From Zygaena filipendulae (lineage: Eukaryota > Arthropoda > Insecta > Lepidoptera > Zygaenidae): 64,000 nt of DNA. Where the stretch lies: contig OU015652.1 in NCBI GenBank assembly GCA_907165275.2, positions 13,407,001 through 13,471,000 of the forward strand, given 5' to 3'. The position numbers and the translations under genes were made by a program. Positions 25,401-40,400 of the stretch are shown here, piece by piece. Numbering within the stretch: position 1 is the first letter of the stretch; each line of letters opens with the position of its first letter. A model generated the notes under the pieces. That model saw nothing but the letters and a program-made list of their open reading frames with translations, ran no database searches and was not told the origin of the DNA.

Positions 25401-28400
25401 CATGTAACAATGTCTATCAATGCCTATGCCACGAAAGGCATCTCATCGGATTATCCGTTGTCACAACCACTGCTAAACTGAGCTGCCGTTGCTGTCTAGA
25501 CGATGCACATAATAAAACAGGTCAAAGTAAGTTTTGTAAGTAGGGGATTTTCTCTAGAACCGATTCAAAAAAATCACCGAGTGACATACACTGTGACATG
25601 TGACATGTACTTTTATCTGGGAAATAAGGGTTCCCGAAGGGAATTGAGAGGGGTGTGAAACCGCAGGAGCAACAGCTAGTTTAAATAAAAGTCAGACTGA
25701 ACTAAAAATGCTATCAAAAACTATACCTTTTTATTCAAATGAAATGTAGAACCTAGGTATTTTCTCAAGTCGTGGAGGTTGAAAAAAGTCAATACGCTGA
25801 ATATTTAGGACCTCGCTCAGATCAAATATCCTGTCGATACGCGTCTGTTTTGCACTAACTGAGATTCGGTGGGTAAGAGGAAATTGCCATACGGTCTATT
25901 TCCGTCCGTTGGTCCGAACTCCGAAGTCGCACTGGCCCGGCGTCGACCTTCAAACGAGTGCAAGCTCTCAAACGAACGTATTGTATACTAAACTTGTAAA
26001 CAAAATGCCAAATAGGTGTGTACAAATTTTGATTTTGAGAAAATCACATCAGATAACAAAGGAGGACTTGTAAAAACTTATCGAGTATCAACTATGATGC
26101 CCTTAGACAAGTAAAAATTATAATTTAGTAAAATTAAACTTACACAGACCGAGTTTTCTAATATGAACAACATAAATGAGCATTTTTCCCACATAACCAC
26201 GGAGATCGGGATACTATTAATCCACTGGTCCTTTTGGAGAAGACTAAAAGGTCATCCATGTAAATAAAACTGGAGCTAAATTATGGAAACAAATTCAAAT
26301 TGTGACTACATAATTTTTTGCACAGCGAACGAGCCAGTTCAAAAACAAAGGATAAACGAAAGAGGCGCGTAACAGTATAGCAGAAGCAAGTCGAGAGCAG
26401 TTGCGAGACACTGCGCGAACGCTACAAGTTCCGCGGACGAGTCGACCTTGCTCACCCCGACACGGTCGTCAGTCGTCACTCTATTTCCATTTCCATATAA
26501 GCGGAAACTGGATACTGGCCGGCAATGATTTAACATAGAACAGCACACAAGAGATTTATTTTTAACTCTGTTTTGCGGGAATCGGCACACTAAAATAACT
26601 TGACATTGACGAGCGAATTCACGGATGAAGAACTGATAAATATGCGACGCAAATAGCCCTGGATGGGTCGTCCAAATATGTATTAATATTTATTAAAAGT
26701 TTTTTTTGATAATAAAACAATATATACATAGTTCTTTCAAATCTAGTTCACAATGCCTTATTGCAGTTTTTATTCTAATGCTACTGCTCCACCTGCGTTA
26801 ACGTTAACGTTGATGGTAATGTTAGTAAGTTAACCCGTTAAAATGTTGGCCACATGTACGTAATGCCTAAATTAGCGCACTAATTTACGCGTTAACACGC
26901 AGGTGGAGCAGTAGCATAACGTTAACGTTGATGGTAATGTTAGAAAGTTAACCCGTTAAAATGTTGGCCACATCTACGTAATGCCTTAATTAGCGCACTA
27001 ATTTACGCGTTAACACGCAGGTGGAGCAGTAGCATAAAAGTAAACGGCCAGGCCTAAATGGCGAACTTTGCTTTAATGTGAATTCAACAAAACAGAAAAG
27101 ATTAAAACATCTTCCAAAGATTCGCAGTGCGTAAAATGCAGGTCAATTACAGACTGCAGCGTTATCAACAAACAACAAATACCGATAAGCGCCTGCTGTC
27201 TCTAATCAAACAATTCTGTTGTGCGACAATGTAGTGTCTTTACGAATACATTGTAAGTTGTAACACTACAGACAGTCCCATTCAATAGTTTTGTGGACGC
27301 GTGTAGCGCTTTGTTAATGCCAATTAGCACTCAAGTGAGATATTACACAACTTCTTGTGTGTCCGCAATTTATACTAGTGACCAGTTTAAGGAAGCCGTC
27401 TTGTAAAAATAGGCAATATAAATGATTTTGAATCTACAAACAACCAATTTCTACCTAAATATGCCAAAACAAGATCCTTAAAACTGAAACGCAAGAATTT
27501 CAACGATGTCTATCTACGTGAAAACCTTATGTTTTAACGTAGAACTCACTACCTATCGTACTAAGTTCTAAAGCATGTAGTTTCTAGGTTGGGGGATTTA
27601 GTTATCCCAACGACACGACTCAACACAACACAAGCGATCTTTCCAATTGTGCGACATATTGTATCCACTGTTATCGACCGTTCGTGTGACGTAGGTTGCA
27701 TTAATTCGCAAGGCTGAAACAATTGAGTGGACGGCGGTCACGTCCACACAGACAGGTAAGTCGATACACACGCGACTGTTTCCACTGCACTGGGAAGCCA
27801 ATTGGTATATTTCTTGTACCACTCACATACGAAAAACAAATGATATCCCATACGGTTCTTCTTCTTCTTTTTTCAATATGGCAACAGACACCTTGTATAG
27901 GTAGGCGCACTATTCATGCCAATGTCAGTTTCAGTGGACAATTATTACAAAAAGCAAATAAGTATTTGTTAGGACAGAATATGAACAGATTCAGAAAGAT
28001 TGTTGTCATAATCCCCACTCTACCCTCGTGTGCACTGACACGCGTGAGGAAAATTGTTCTAATTAAGACTATAAAGATCGATAAAGATTTAGCAATCCAA
28101 CAGTTTTGATGTACATATATTACTCTGCACATGCCGAAATAATGAGAACACGAATAGTATGATGTATAATTTATGCGTAACTCGAGACGAAACGAGGTAA
28201 AACTTTTACTTTATTAAATTCTTATAACGTCATAAAACCGCTGTATAGAGGTGGGTTTGAGTAACGAAAGTGAATGTTCCGGAAAACTTTTGAATACTTT
28301 TTACTAACATTTGCTTAAGTCAAGTGGTAGTAGTGATAGTGATAATATTTTTTTCCTGGAGATAAAAGGTACAGATTTTTGGGTACAGACTTTCCAAACT

Positions 28401-31400
28401 GTGAAACCAAGTTTTCAAACTATAATAGTTCAAATAAATTATTGGTTCCGATCCGAACAAGGTTCCGAAGAATGATTTATTAAATTGACCATTAGGTTTT
28501 TCTAGTATTGAACTACCTATGATAGTTAAATCCCGTTATGTTAATATGATACACTCAGTAAAATACTAAAAATTAAAAGCTGAATCACAGAAAAATGCGC
28601 GGATTCAATGATAGCAAATGACTTACGAAATAATTGTTAATTTCGGTTAAATGAAACGCTCTAAAAGAAAATTTAACAGTTTTCAAGTAAATTTTCCCTG
28701 TTGGCAGAAATTATATTAGTATTTCTATGGAAAACGTGAACATTTGGTCATGAATCATAATGTGTCGCTGCAATGTCAATGTCAAACACTGCCATATTGA
28801 TTGCTTTTCGTACGCATCGACAGAAATCATTGAATATAACACGTTCAATGTACCTCAGCGGTTGTACAGATACACGAGGTTGTTGAACCCGAATGATTGG
28901 ACAATGTCACATTGTGAATCCTTGACTGATCTATACCATTAGAGAAATAAAAAGGAAAAACAATATGTTTTTGGAAATATACTTACGAATACATTTCGAA
29001 TATACATAAAATCGGTTTTGGCAAAAATCTAACTCGATTTTTCCAAGAAATACGTGTAATACAAAAGGAAAAGTCATCAATTTGCCATTTAGAAATTTAT
29101 GACTTTAAAACTAATTTAAAATTAATTTGAGCAGATTTATTGGAATTCATGATAAGGTATAAATCAAGGATAATACATACAAAAACTCCATGAATTCGAG
29201 CAATATCAGTCAACGAAGTTGGTCATAAATTGTCTGACGCCAAACTCATAAATAGAAAATGGATCAACACACAATCTCAATTCAAAAGGATGAAAATTCA
29301 GGAAATTTTTAAATCAAGCTTTATCTCTCGATTTTCGTTATGCATGTGTTATTTTTATATGGTTCATATGTACAGGGTGTCCCGTAAGTGGTACGGAGAC
29401 AAACTTAGGAGAAGGTAGATGAGAATGTGAACATTTCACTTTAGGAAAGGTTGCCGTTCTCGCGATTTTTTTTTTTCGGAAAATTAGCTCTTGTAGTATG
29501 TTTTATTTTACTGTGTGTGCAAACAATCAAATATATTTAAATGTTTTCTTCAGTGAATTACTCTTAGATACGTAGTCTACAATATGAATGCAGAATTTAC
29601 TTAAAAGTATTAGAATGAATTCTCGAAAACGGCAACACTTTTACTTAAGTGATTTTTTGTCATATTATAATAGTTTACATTCCCATATACCTTCTCCTTA
29701 AGTTTATCGTCGTACTATTTACGGGACAACCTGTATAAAGAGATATTCAATAAAAAACCACACAAGAAATGAGTTGGAAAACAAGAAAAGTAACAATAAC
29801 TTGCGTCCTAATGGTTTTTGTAGAATTTTATGTTATTTTTCCTAAACATCAAGTGAGACAGACGAATGAGCGGTAAAAAGGTATCAACATACCTACTCAA
29901 TCTCATACACTTGTTTTAAGGATATATAAAACTTATAAAGAAAAGGTTAAAAAAGATTATACGCCAGCCAAAAGGTTTACTGGTATGGAAGTAAAAAATA
30001 ATAAAAACATGAAAGACACGGAGATTGGAGACGTAGTTCGCGCAGACGCCCCTACCGAGGCTGATGACACGGCCGCCTCCCCACACGGCGCAGTGGGCGG
30101 GAGAGGCGGGCGGAATTCATTATATGAACAGAGTGAAAATGTATGAGCCCTTGTAAGACTTCAAGATTATGACAATAAATAATAAATATATCAAGCTGTA
30201 AATTGCACTGATTGAGAAGTCTTCGAGAGTTATATATTGTTTAATCTGATGTTGAGTAAGAGAAATGTATATCATAACTCACAGTTCATATAAGATATTC
30301 GCTCTGATCCCCGCAGTTCTCTCACCGTGTCAGATTAGGGGTTGAGATCCTAAAAACTCTAAGGAGTTTTTAAGCTGGCCTACACTAAGCTGCTTGGGAT
30401 GCGCTCACTGTCAGTCCGTTTCTCTTTTTATATAAGGCAGAGGTGCCTTAAATGTAGGCATAACCAAATAGATAGGTAGGTAGCTTTGAATATCATGTTC
30501 AATGAGATTGAACAAATAAACGTGCCAAGATAAAGTATCGCAAAATCGATATTACATTAATGTAAGATATTGTTAGTCGGGTCGATAACATTTTGTTTCC
30601 AAAACAACCAGACGCGGCGGCGCGCGCGTGTATACACCTACCTATACCACCCTACAGGTAGTATAACCTACTACCACCAACACCCAGGAGCTTTGTTAGC
30701 CAGGTGCCGCAGAAATATTGTTTACCAACCAGATCAATGACATGTAATTTCTTTACCAGATAATGGACTATGCTATTCAGTTATTAAGATTTTATCTTCA
30801 CAATTTTTGCTTACATCCTTCAATCTTTCGTTCCGCAAGGAACGTAAGATATCCAGCCGTAGCTATCGCAGTATATTATGTACCTACGAACCAATCCATA
30901 AACCGTTTGCGAACAACAAATGCTAAACCTTGTAATGCATTTAAGAATAAATGATTCTATAGGGTTTTGTAACTGTAATACTCTACTGTATTCTACAAGG
31001 AAACTACATATTGGAAGGCGCGTTTTTTGTAGTAGGTACATTGATATACTAAAAAATATACCAATGAGTAGGTATATCAAAATTCAACGCTTAGCACTCC
31101 CCTTAGCAAAATGTACGTAAGGCCGCTATATTTGATATCATAAGGAAGTTACCGAACAATCTATAGAAACGGCAGAAGTAATTAGCAATTTATTGCCAAT
31201 TCATCGGGCATCTGTTGGCAGACATCTGATGTAATAATCCGAGTGAATCGCTGCTTCAATCCGATCTTGATATTTCACGTTCAGTTTTACCAGCGCGACC
31301 GCAATTTCGTCTTTTTTTACGCCGTCCCCCTGTGTTTTCCGATAGGACGTCGAGTGATGTTATTTGTTTATTCCGAACGATCGACGTTTTAGATGGTAAA

Positions 31401-34400
31401 TTGCAGTTTTTACTTTTTTTATCAATAAGTATTCTCATTTAGGTACACTAACTTTTTTATAATCAATTATGCCAGCGCGTACCGAAAATACAGAAATGAG
31501 TACATAAGTTTTTCCACAAAATCGGTGCGATGGAATATCTGAAAACGTCAGCTTAGCTAAATCAAGTAAGTGTCCAATACTCACGGCTGTTCATTAGTTC
31601 GGGGGCGACGAGACCGTTGAGGTCCGGCTCCTCGCCGTACCAGAAGATCCACAACTCCTTGGCGGCGCGCAGGGAGAGCGGCGGCGGCGGGGGCGGGGCG
31701 GGCGCGTTCATCTCGTAGAGGTCGGCGGGCGGCTGCGGCGCCGGCACCCGCCGCCACACGCACAGGATGTCGCCGGCGAGGCAGCGCGCGTAGCTGCTGA
31801 TCACCGGGTCCGCGAGGGGAGCGGCGCCCTCTTCCCCCTCGCCGAGGCCGCCCCCGCCGCCGCCGCCTGTCGTCTCGCCCCACACGAGTTTACGCCATTT
31901 TATGCCATACAGTTCCGTCTGAAAGGGAGAGAGGCGATTTTAGAAATAGAAATAATTTTAAATTAGGTATCACTAATTTATAGCTAAGCTAGCTGTACCC
32001 CGCGGTTTCATCTGCGTTAATTATCCTATGTGTTAAGTAAGTAGGTAAGGGTTATAAACTATCACTATCGCAAATTCCATCTAAATCCGTCTAGACTTTC
32101 AGCGAAAAGATGTATCATATACACACAGACACACACACGCACTCACAAACTTTCGCATTTAAAACATATTGTTGTAAAGTAATTTTATCAACTAGGTATG
32201 CATCCAAAAATAACAAAATATACCGAACATTGACATCAGAAACTGAAGAACATAGAAAAAAATCCTTAATCACACGATAATATGGTTAAAAACTACAAAA
32301 AGTAGGTACTCGCCGAAAAGTGCCCATTTCAAAGAAACCCAAACAAACACCTCTTAAGTGCGTAACACACATAATATATCGAACAAAAGTAAGTAGGTGA
32401 CCGTAACCAGTTGGCAGGTGTTACCTTGACCTTGCTTTATTCAAATTCATAGCCCCATAGTATGATATCATATCAGGTCAAAAACCCAATGCCCGTATTC
32501 CGATTCTTTATTGTCTAGTTTTGCTAGAATAGCGCGCCTATCTTGCTCTCGACTGATCTATTATTATTATCAGGTTTCCATACGCAAAGTCAATTACGAG
32601 TAAAAATGAATTGATCACAATAACAAAATAAATGTTTTCTATAGAATAAAAACAAGGAGGGTATAAAAATAATAAAATTAACTCTATAATTCATGACTAC
32701 TAATTTAATTTCTGGTCCAACCAAGTAAACCGATTACGCAAATCCATAAAGTGAACTAATGACTTGCACAAAATCTCGTGTCAGTGATATACTTAAACTC
32801 GCTTCAACCATAATTTAAACCTTAATTTCAGTTTTGTCAAGTTAAATAGAAATCTCCCTCAAACTTTTCAGCTAAATTGGGCTAGACTCGTGTAAAAAAA
32901 AGTCACTAATCCTAGGTTTAAATTGTTGGTGCAAGTAAGTCACCCTAAAAGTTGACTCGGTTAACAGCTGATTTAATTGCTGTCGAGCTTGATCCCGACG
33001 TGGCAGCCCTCTCGCTCTCGCGCCACCCGGCTCCCTCCCCCCCCCCCCCCCCCCCGCGTCGCCCGGCCCTCTCAGCGCACCTGGCCGCCGCGCGAGCGCC
33101 GGGTCTCGAGGGGTCACATCCGACCACTGAGATAACGAGAGGGCTCAGCCCCAAACGAGACAGCGCTCGCGCATAACGACGATTAAGCTATTTCTGACGT
33201 TCGTTATTTCAAATATCGTAAATATTTTGTCTAACTAAAAACGTTTTAAAAAAATTTCATCAATGCTTAAAAACATTTATATACCTACACTAAATATCGA
33301 AATTACAGTCAGAAAAGCAAAAATGTTCACACAAAATAAGCTGTATGCAGCTTTTTTTTAATATTAATACTTCGTTTCTCGTGTGACAGCAGTCACTTAA
33401 TAAAAACGACGAATTGTTCTTAGCCTTTATTATGTCTCAGGCGTAAGTACAAATTTAACTTATATATACTATTGAGTTGACATTGGTTTTATTTTCCTTT
33501 CTATCTATCGACGACACTTATTGTACGGAGATTTCAGATTTGTATGGAAATGTGATTCCTAGGTTAAAGTTTTTTTTTTACATCCTTACTTAGAAAGGAT
33601 GTATTTATCACAATGAGACCAAACGTGATTAATAAATCTACGAACGATCAAAAGAGTCGCGATTCGTGAATGGATGAGCCAAGTCGGCGCGGTGCACGGC
33701 GCGGCGTGGCGACCGCTTTCTATGCGCCCGCGCTGTGCGCACGCCACTTCACTTTCTATTGTGCGACGAAGCCGAAGAGATGCAAACATTAACACATCAT
33801 CAGCTTGTTTTATGACGATCGTAACTTTACATTGGAACCGCTACGAGGTAATGATAATATCAAATCTCATATGAAAATCTACTTTCGTTCTTTGTTTCTT
33901 TCGTTATAAGTACTCTGGGACCATTAACCAAATTAATTAGGAACCATTAAACAAATTAAATGTTCAAAGCCATATAAGGTTTATGAATACTACACACTAC
34001 AATCCACCTTTATTAAAATTATTATGTAGCCTCTTTATGTATAGTCTGAAAACCTTGTCTTATAAAAGGTCAAAAAATGGCAATGGTTAGGTATACTCGT
34101 AAAACGAAAATAGATAGCCAGCGTATCAACATTTCGCCCTTGATGTTTAAACACAACATCCAAGGCGGGGAGAGATATTAAGCGAGAATATTCGCTGTCA
34201 AAGAGCTCGAGCATGAGTTTGTCGGGAAAAATCTGCGGTTATTCGAATTTAAAATGCGAAACGAGCGGACGGACGTTCATACCCAGCGATAACACCCGGA
34301 CGATGGGCGGGCGGGCGGCGGTTCCGGGAAATTCCGACTGCGGCCGACGGTATCAAAGCAAAGTTACGTCACTTAAGTGCGCCGTGCAAGCCTCAGAAAA

Positions 34401-37400
34401 GTTGCCATTCAAACGAGCGTGGGATTATGTAGTAGACAGAATCGTCTTTTGCGAATCTATTACTTCACAAATTAGTTTGATGTTACAATAAATCTACAGT
34501 ACAAAAGATCTATAAATAATGTTATAATCGGTTGTGAAATTAGAAAAACCAGCGTTGTTCTCATTTTGTTATATTATCATGGCCGCCGCCGCTCACATAA
34601 CCGGTGTAGAGCGAGACTACCGAGTCTGTTGGACGTTGCGTTGATGTCTTTTACATGCCCGTTACTATATCGCTCTAAAAGATGACATTTTTATTTTTTC
34701 AAAACACTAAAAGTAAGCTGTTTACTGCAATAAATGCATTGTAGCGCTCTACAAACGAACATAATGATAGTTTAACGTAGGTAGCGACGAAAAAGTGTCC
34801 ATAATTACAGTTTACTAGCACAAACAATAACCCCGTAAAGATCATAAACCAAGAATGGAAAAAATTACCAAAAAAAATCCGACACCGCTAGCTGAGTGAG
34901 CGGGACGGGTGTATACTTGCAAAGTGGCCGAGAGAGACGGCGGCAATCGCGAAAGTGAGAGGAGGCTAGTGAGGAGCGGCAACGTCGCAAGGTTACGTTA
35001 CTAGCGCGAGCGGGGTAAACAATCGAGGATGATGTGACGACGAGCTGCGCGTGCGCCGCCCCGCTCGCCCCCAGCCGTGCACTCTGCTACTGCATTTTTG
35101 AGCTGTGACGTCACGAGGTTGCTCTAGGGGACCGTAACCAACTTTTACAGGCAATAAAATAGATCGAGAGCAGCGAGAACTTTAAAAATGCCGATTAAAG
35201 TGCAAATTACTTGTACGCGATAGACGATCAACAGCGACTGATTGCAACTTAATTTTTAGGTCATGTTGGTCTGCTGATCACAGCAAATAAATTACACTGA
35301 ACTATGAGTTGCTGAGAGCACGAAGCGTGATGTGTGCACTTCCCGAGCAGCAACTCAAAACAGGCACGTCTTCTCAAAGTTCGAGTTTGTGATTTCGCGC
35401 GTACTTAGATAATTTAAATTAAATTACAAATGTTAATTGGCTTAAACAAGTTACAATGGCACCGATGCGACGGCTGCAAATAAGGAAGTTATATTCTTTT
35501 ATTGCTCGAACACTGATGGAATGTTGAGTTGAATTTTAATACATACAAGTCGTATCTAAGCGGTAATCGTGGGTTCATCACAGACAATATCAGCGAGTAA
35601 AGCGACGACGTTCTCTGTTTTACTTGTCACACATGCATTATACCTACATCCTACCTACAACTACATACTTGTGCCGGTAGTTGGAGACAGAACAGTTCAT
35701 ACACCCCATTTTATATTGGAGTAGTAAGTGGGTGGTGGTGACTTGAAACACAGACACATTTTCATTGACGTCTCGTTATAATTTTATAGTTTTAATGCTA
35801 CCGCAGACGAAAAGTTTAAGGAAGTCACAAAATATGGCGAAAATGTTTCGAGATGAGAGGAGAGCGATATAATTATGTATTATTACAATATTTACCCAAA
35901 AGATGTTTTATTTATTTTAGTTAAAAAGCAAACAATACAGTGTGATAAAGACAAAACATATACTACTGCATGGTAAATCCATATTTTCTTTTTTTAGATA
36001 AACATACAATCGAACATAGAACCTGCCCCTTTTTGGAAGTCGGTTAAAAAGCTAAAACTTTGTTTTTCATCACTTTATTCCAAAATATAGGTCGTCGTTT
36101 TACGTGTATGTTTCCGATTTTATCAATAACACAAAGTACACAGTAGTAGGTACCTACCATCTTACAAGAGAAGTAAAAACACGTATTTAGTCTTCAATGT
36201 TTATCAAACTGATCCTATCCCTCGTTCGATGAAGCGTGACGCGGCTGGTGTGAACGAGACAAAACATTTTACGATCGCCGCGAAAGATTCCGTTTAGAGA
36301 CGAATGTTATCTGAAACGCTTCCAATGGTATGCGATAAGCACATAATTGGATGCAGATAAGCAATAACATGTTAACCCACAATATTAAGTTATTGATTCA
36401 AAACGCTTTATTGAGAGTTATAGAACGTTTTTTAATTATGTGTTTACCTTATTACATTGTTTAAATACCATAAAAATTTTAAACAAAAAAAAATGCTGAA
36501 ACAAAATGACGCTATGATTTTAAAACACGATTTACTCAAAATTTCTCCAATGTGGGTTAACATACTATTGCTTATCTATGTCCAATTATCTGCGCTCCAG
36601 CGATGTCAATGCCATCAAAGTGTAGATGAAACTATGGTACCTATCTATTTATCATTAATTGGTAGTCAATCTCCCACGGTTTCACTCACGTTAATGTCGG
36701 AGTTCTAGCGAAAATTTTGGGATAAAAAGTACCCTAAGTCACTCAGCAACACTGTAGATACCTACAAGTGATTTTTTTTTAAATCGGCCAAGTAGTTTTT
36801 GAGTTCGTCCATTAGTTTTACTCAATTACTTCCGCCAGGAAATATTTTCCAACGTGACAAAAAGGCAAAAAAGTAATTGCATCTCAATAAATGCTTCGTT
36901 TCGTAGGAAACACGTTTGAATGTTCTTGGATGTTAGTGTATGATGCTTATAGTATAAACATCGAAAAAAAAAAACAAGCTAAAACTGCATATTTCATTAT
37001 ACAAAACTTTTACAACCAATATTAATGGTGGCGAAAATCAAACATTAACTTCCTGACCATTTATAGGTAGGTCAGTGGTCAAAGGAATTCAATTCAAGTC
37101 ACACTTTCACCATGATGTGGTTACAAATTTTCCTATACCTACAATGTTATACGTGATGTTAGACGATGATTTCTAAATTATACTAGCTGTTCCCCGCGAC
37201 TTCACCCGCGTTAAATTCCGACTTCCCGTGGAAATTCCGTAATAAAAAGTACTTGAATGGGGATGTGGACTACTTTTGAAAATCAAAATTCTAATTAGTC
37301 CGTCAGTTAGAAAATAAAAAAACAATAGACACGTATTTTTTGCTTTTTCAAATAAATTAATATATACAGAGATAAAGCACATTAAAGTTTAGGGTGAGGG

Positions 37401-40400
37401 GGTCGTGACGTCACTAACCGCTAAAACCGCCAAACAAACTGTCAGAATAGTGACGTCACGCGAAATTTTAACTCAATATATCGCCGTTATTTTTTGATTA
37501 GGTAAAAAAAGAAAAAATACGTGTCCAATATTTTTTAATAATCTACAAGACGGACTAAAAATTAAAAATTAGTCAACATGCCTATTATGTCCTTTTTTGT
37601 ACCCCTGACAACGTGTTGTATGGGTGAATGATTAAGGGTTGAGGTAGTTACGGCGTGAAAAGACAGCAGTTACTTTCGCATTTATAATATAAGTATCCAT
37701 TATTGTTGCGACGAAGTGCCAATAAATAAATAATAACCCACTTCACAACACACAGATCTTATACTTGATCCCAATGGTCAGGATATGCAAAGCTAACGTG
37801 TAGATATCGTCTAAGCATGGCCAACGTGAGTTTTGCGTGTTTATAATAACTAATTATAATAGTTAATATAGTTCTAACACAAGCGATAAAGCAGAGATAA
37901 AAAATAAAGCGTGGATAAATAATATCGCATTATTGCTGGTGTAGCTAGATAACGAATAATGAAATCAAACTCAAGGATAAATCAAGAAGTTACAAACATC
38001 AGTCACCACAGAGGCACGTAAAACTGCATAGAGAGCATAAAATAATAAATAGTAATTTTAATTTAAAGTTTAATAAAGTTTGATTTACGAGTTGGAGGGA
38101 GCGAGATTCGCAAATGAAAGAAGAGCATCGAGCACCTTGATCGAGCATAAGAAGATCGCCAACTGCAGGGCAATTAAATGAAAATAGCGATTTTGTGATT
38201 AATTAATCATATTTCACTTTTGATGAATGTTTACTTTGGTTAAATGCTAGATATTGTAGGTGTCAAAACGTGCATATTGTAATTAAAAAACCGCATTATT
38301 TTTGATTGCGACCGATAAATGATAGAAACAAAAGTTATATAGTAGCTTCTCTGGATATTTTTGCGATAAACGTTCTGATTAATTGTATATCATCGTACAT
38401 TTTCGATGAAAAATATATCTACGACAGTAAATGTAAATCAAATTAATCAAACGTAAGCACTTTAAGCGCCTCAATAAAACGGCGCGTGCCTACCTACCTA
38501 CCTATAGCTAAGCTCGGGGGTCATTATAACAATAATATCAATACAATTAACAAGTTGGCGTTAACCATTGTTCTGGTAGTCGAGTGTAGAGGTTAGTGTT
38601 TATGCGCGAAGTACCGAACGAAACAATCAATTGTTATGCGGCCAACGCGCCTGGAAGCACGCGCCGAGCCGCCGCCCGCCGCCCGCGCGAGCGCACTACA
38701 TCGACTTTGGAGGCTGAATCGCAGGCGCAGGCCCAAGAACTGAGTAGATAATATGGAATCTTTTACGAAAAGGATATAAGGGTAATTTTCATACAGGATT
38801 CTCGCAGGAACTTCGAAATTACAGCGAATAACAGTGCAGTATAATAAAGACCAAACTCTGTCGCCTGAGCACACACGGCTACCGATGTTAATAAAATAAT
38901 TTTCTGGCCTCCCTCATCTCATCGGACTGGTAAATACATCCTCCTGTAGGTTGATTTCTCATACCTATTTTCTGTATAATCTATTCTCTCTGCATAGGTA
39001 CTTTATACTAGAGCCGTGCGTCGCATCACGTCGCGTCGGTGTGAACTGCGAATTGTTACATTACTAGCTGTTTCCCAGAGGAATTCCTGGACAAAAGTCC
39101 CCCATGTCCTTTTTTGTACCCCTGATAACGTGTAAGTATGCAGATTTTTATGAAGATTTCATTAATAGGCATTATAGGCATATGAGTTAGAATCGTATAA
39201 ACCGCACGCAGTCATGGAGTAGTGGAAATAGGTCTCTACGTCTCTTAGGCCTCAGTGCAAATGTAATTTAGCGCCATTCCACACACACATCGATTGTTTA
39301 TAAGCAATCTTTATTTTGAACAGAATCTTTAAATAAAGTAACACCTCTATGTGTATCATCTCTATAACTTATCTACGATTTATACTTATATTTTTCTCTT
39401 TACAGCGTATTTAAAAATTTCCAACGCGAGTTTTTAAGACAATTGAAAGTGTCAGAGCAGCTTTGTGGCGTTAGGGATTCATTTTGAGGCATAGCACAGT
39501 GGAGGGTGTTGAAGCCCTGCACAGGCTCTTGTCGGGCGCGCCGCGCCGGTGTGTACAGGTAGGCGGAGCGTCTGTGCGGCGCAGCCACTAACGGTATACT
39601 GTACACGGGGCTCGGCGGGGCAGGTCGTCGACCCCCGCCGACCTTACCGGCTAGAATTTTTGGAGGGTTTGTCCTAGTTTTTCGACTTGCGTAATTGTTT
39701 ACGTTGCCGTACCGAAGGAATCTCGCCGGAAGGCCTCGCGCGAATTTCGGCAAGTGTCCTTTGGAGATATCGGCTTGTAGCTATACCTATCAAAACTTGT
39801 GGTGTTTTATGTTGCACTGGCGCCGCTATCTGAACGTCCTTGTTTATCTTCTTCAATTTGCAATGCAATGAGCGCGACACAGAGTATCTTAAAAGCGAAC
39901 AAGCATGAATGAGTATAGCGTTTATAAATACGAGCTACGGTGTTTGAAAGTCTTGTGCAAAATTTCATGTTTCTAGATGAAGCGGCTTAGGCTGTGCGAT
40001 GTCAATCAATTAGTCCATCAGTTACGGCACCATTTCATAAAAACGACTTTATAAAGCATCATAAAACTTCGATGACAATAATAGTAATAAATAGGCTCTT
40101 CTTTTCGATTTTTCTCGTAGAAGAGAGGCCGCAATGTCGCGACACAATGCATTACGGGCCGCGGAGCTTTTATGAATACAAAAGACTGCGAGAAGAGCTT
40201 GCAGCGGCCTGTAACACTAGCGGGGCTGTGATGCAGCCAGAAAACACGTATTAAGTATAAAGACGTATTATAAAGAGTTAAAGACCCATCAAACACAAGT
40301 TCGTACTTAAACTTACGACTAAGCTATTCTTGAAAAAAAAGGCGTACTATTACAAATACTACATAGTTTTAAAAGTGGATTTGTGTGTAGAGTTACACTT

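Larger units (their letters stand above)
22765..31584 (-). other. skd: MED13 intron 2, 5' part
   Basis: AT-rich intron with Helitron remnants, the duplicated MITE and the 361-bp MITE. A GC-rich patch lies at 30040-30110. Nothing recognised as a gene between 27.1 and 29.3 kb or between 29.8 and 31.5 kb. Confidence 0.65.

Noticed and set aside
26800..27035. CRISPR-like direct repeat
   Set aside because: Two adjacent 118-bp copies without spacers in an animal intron; explained by MITE duplication.
39400..39753. 117-codon minus-strand frame in intron 1
   Set aside because: Composition follows the local GC patch; no domain or conserved motif; no initiator context or partner exon.
39994..40254. 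86-codon frame with a plausible acceptor before [13 protein letters not shown]
   Set aside because: It is the most protein-like orphan frame in intron 1, but I recognise no family, the upstream part is AT-rich noise, and no partner exon is seen.
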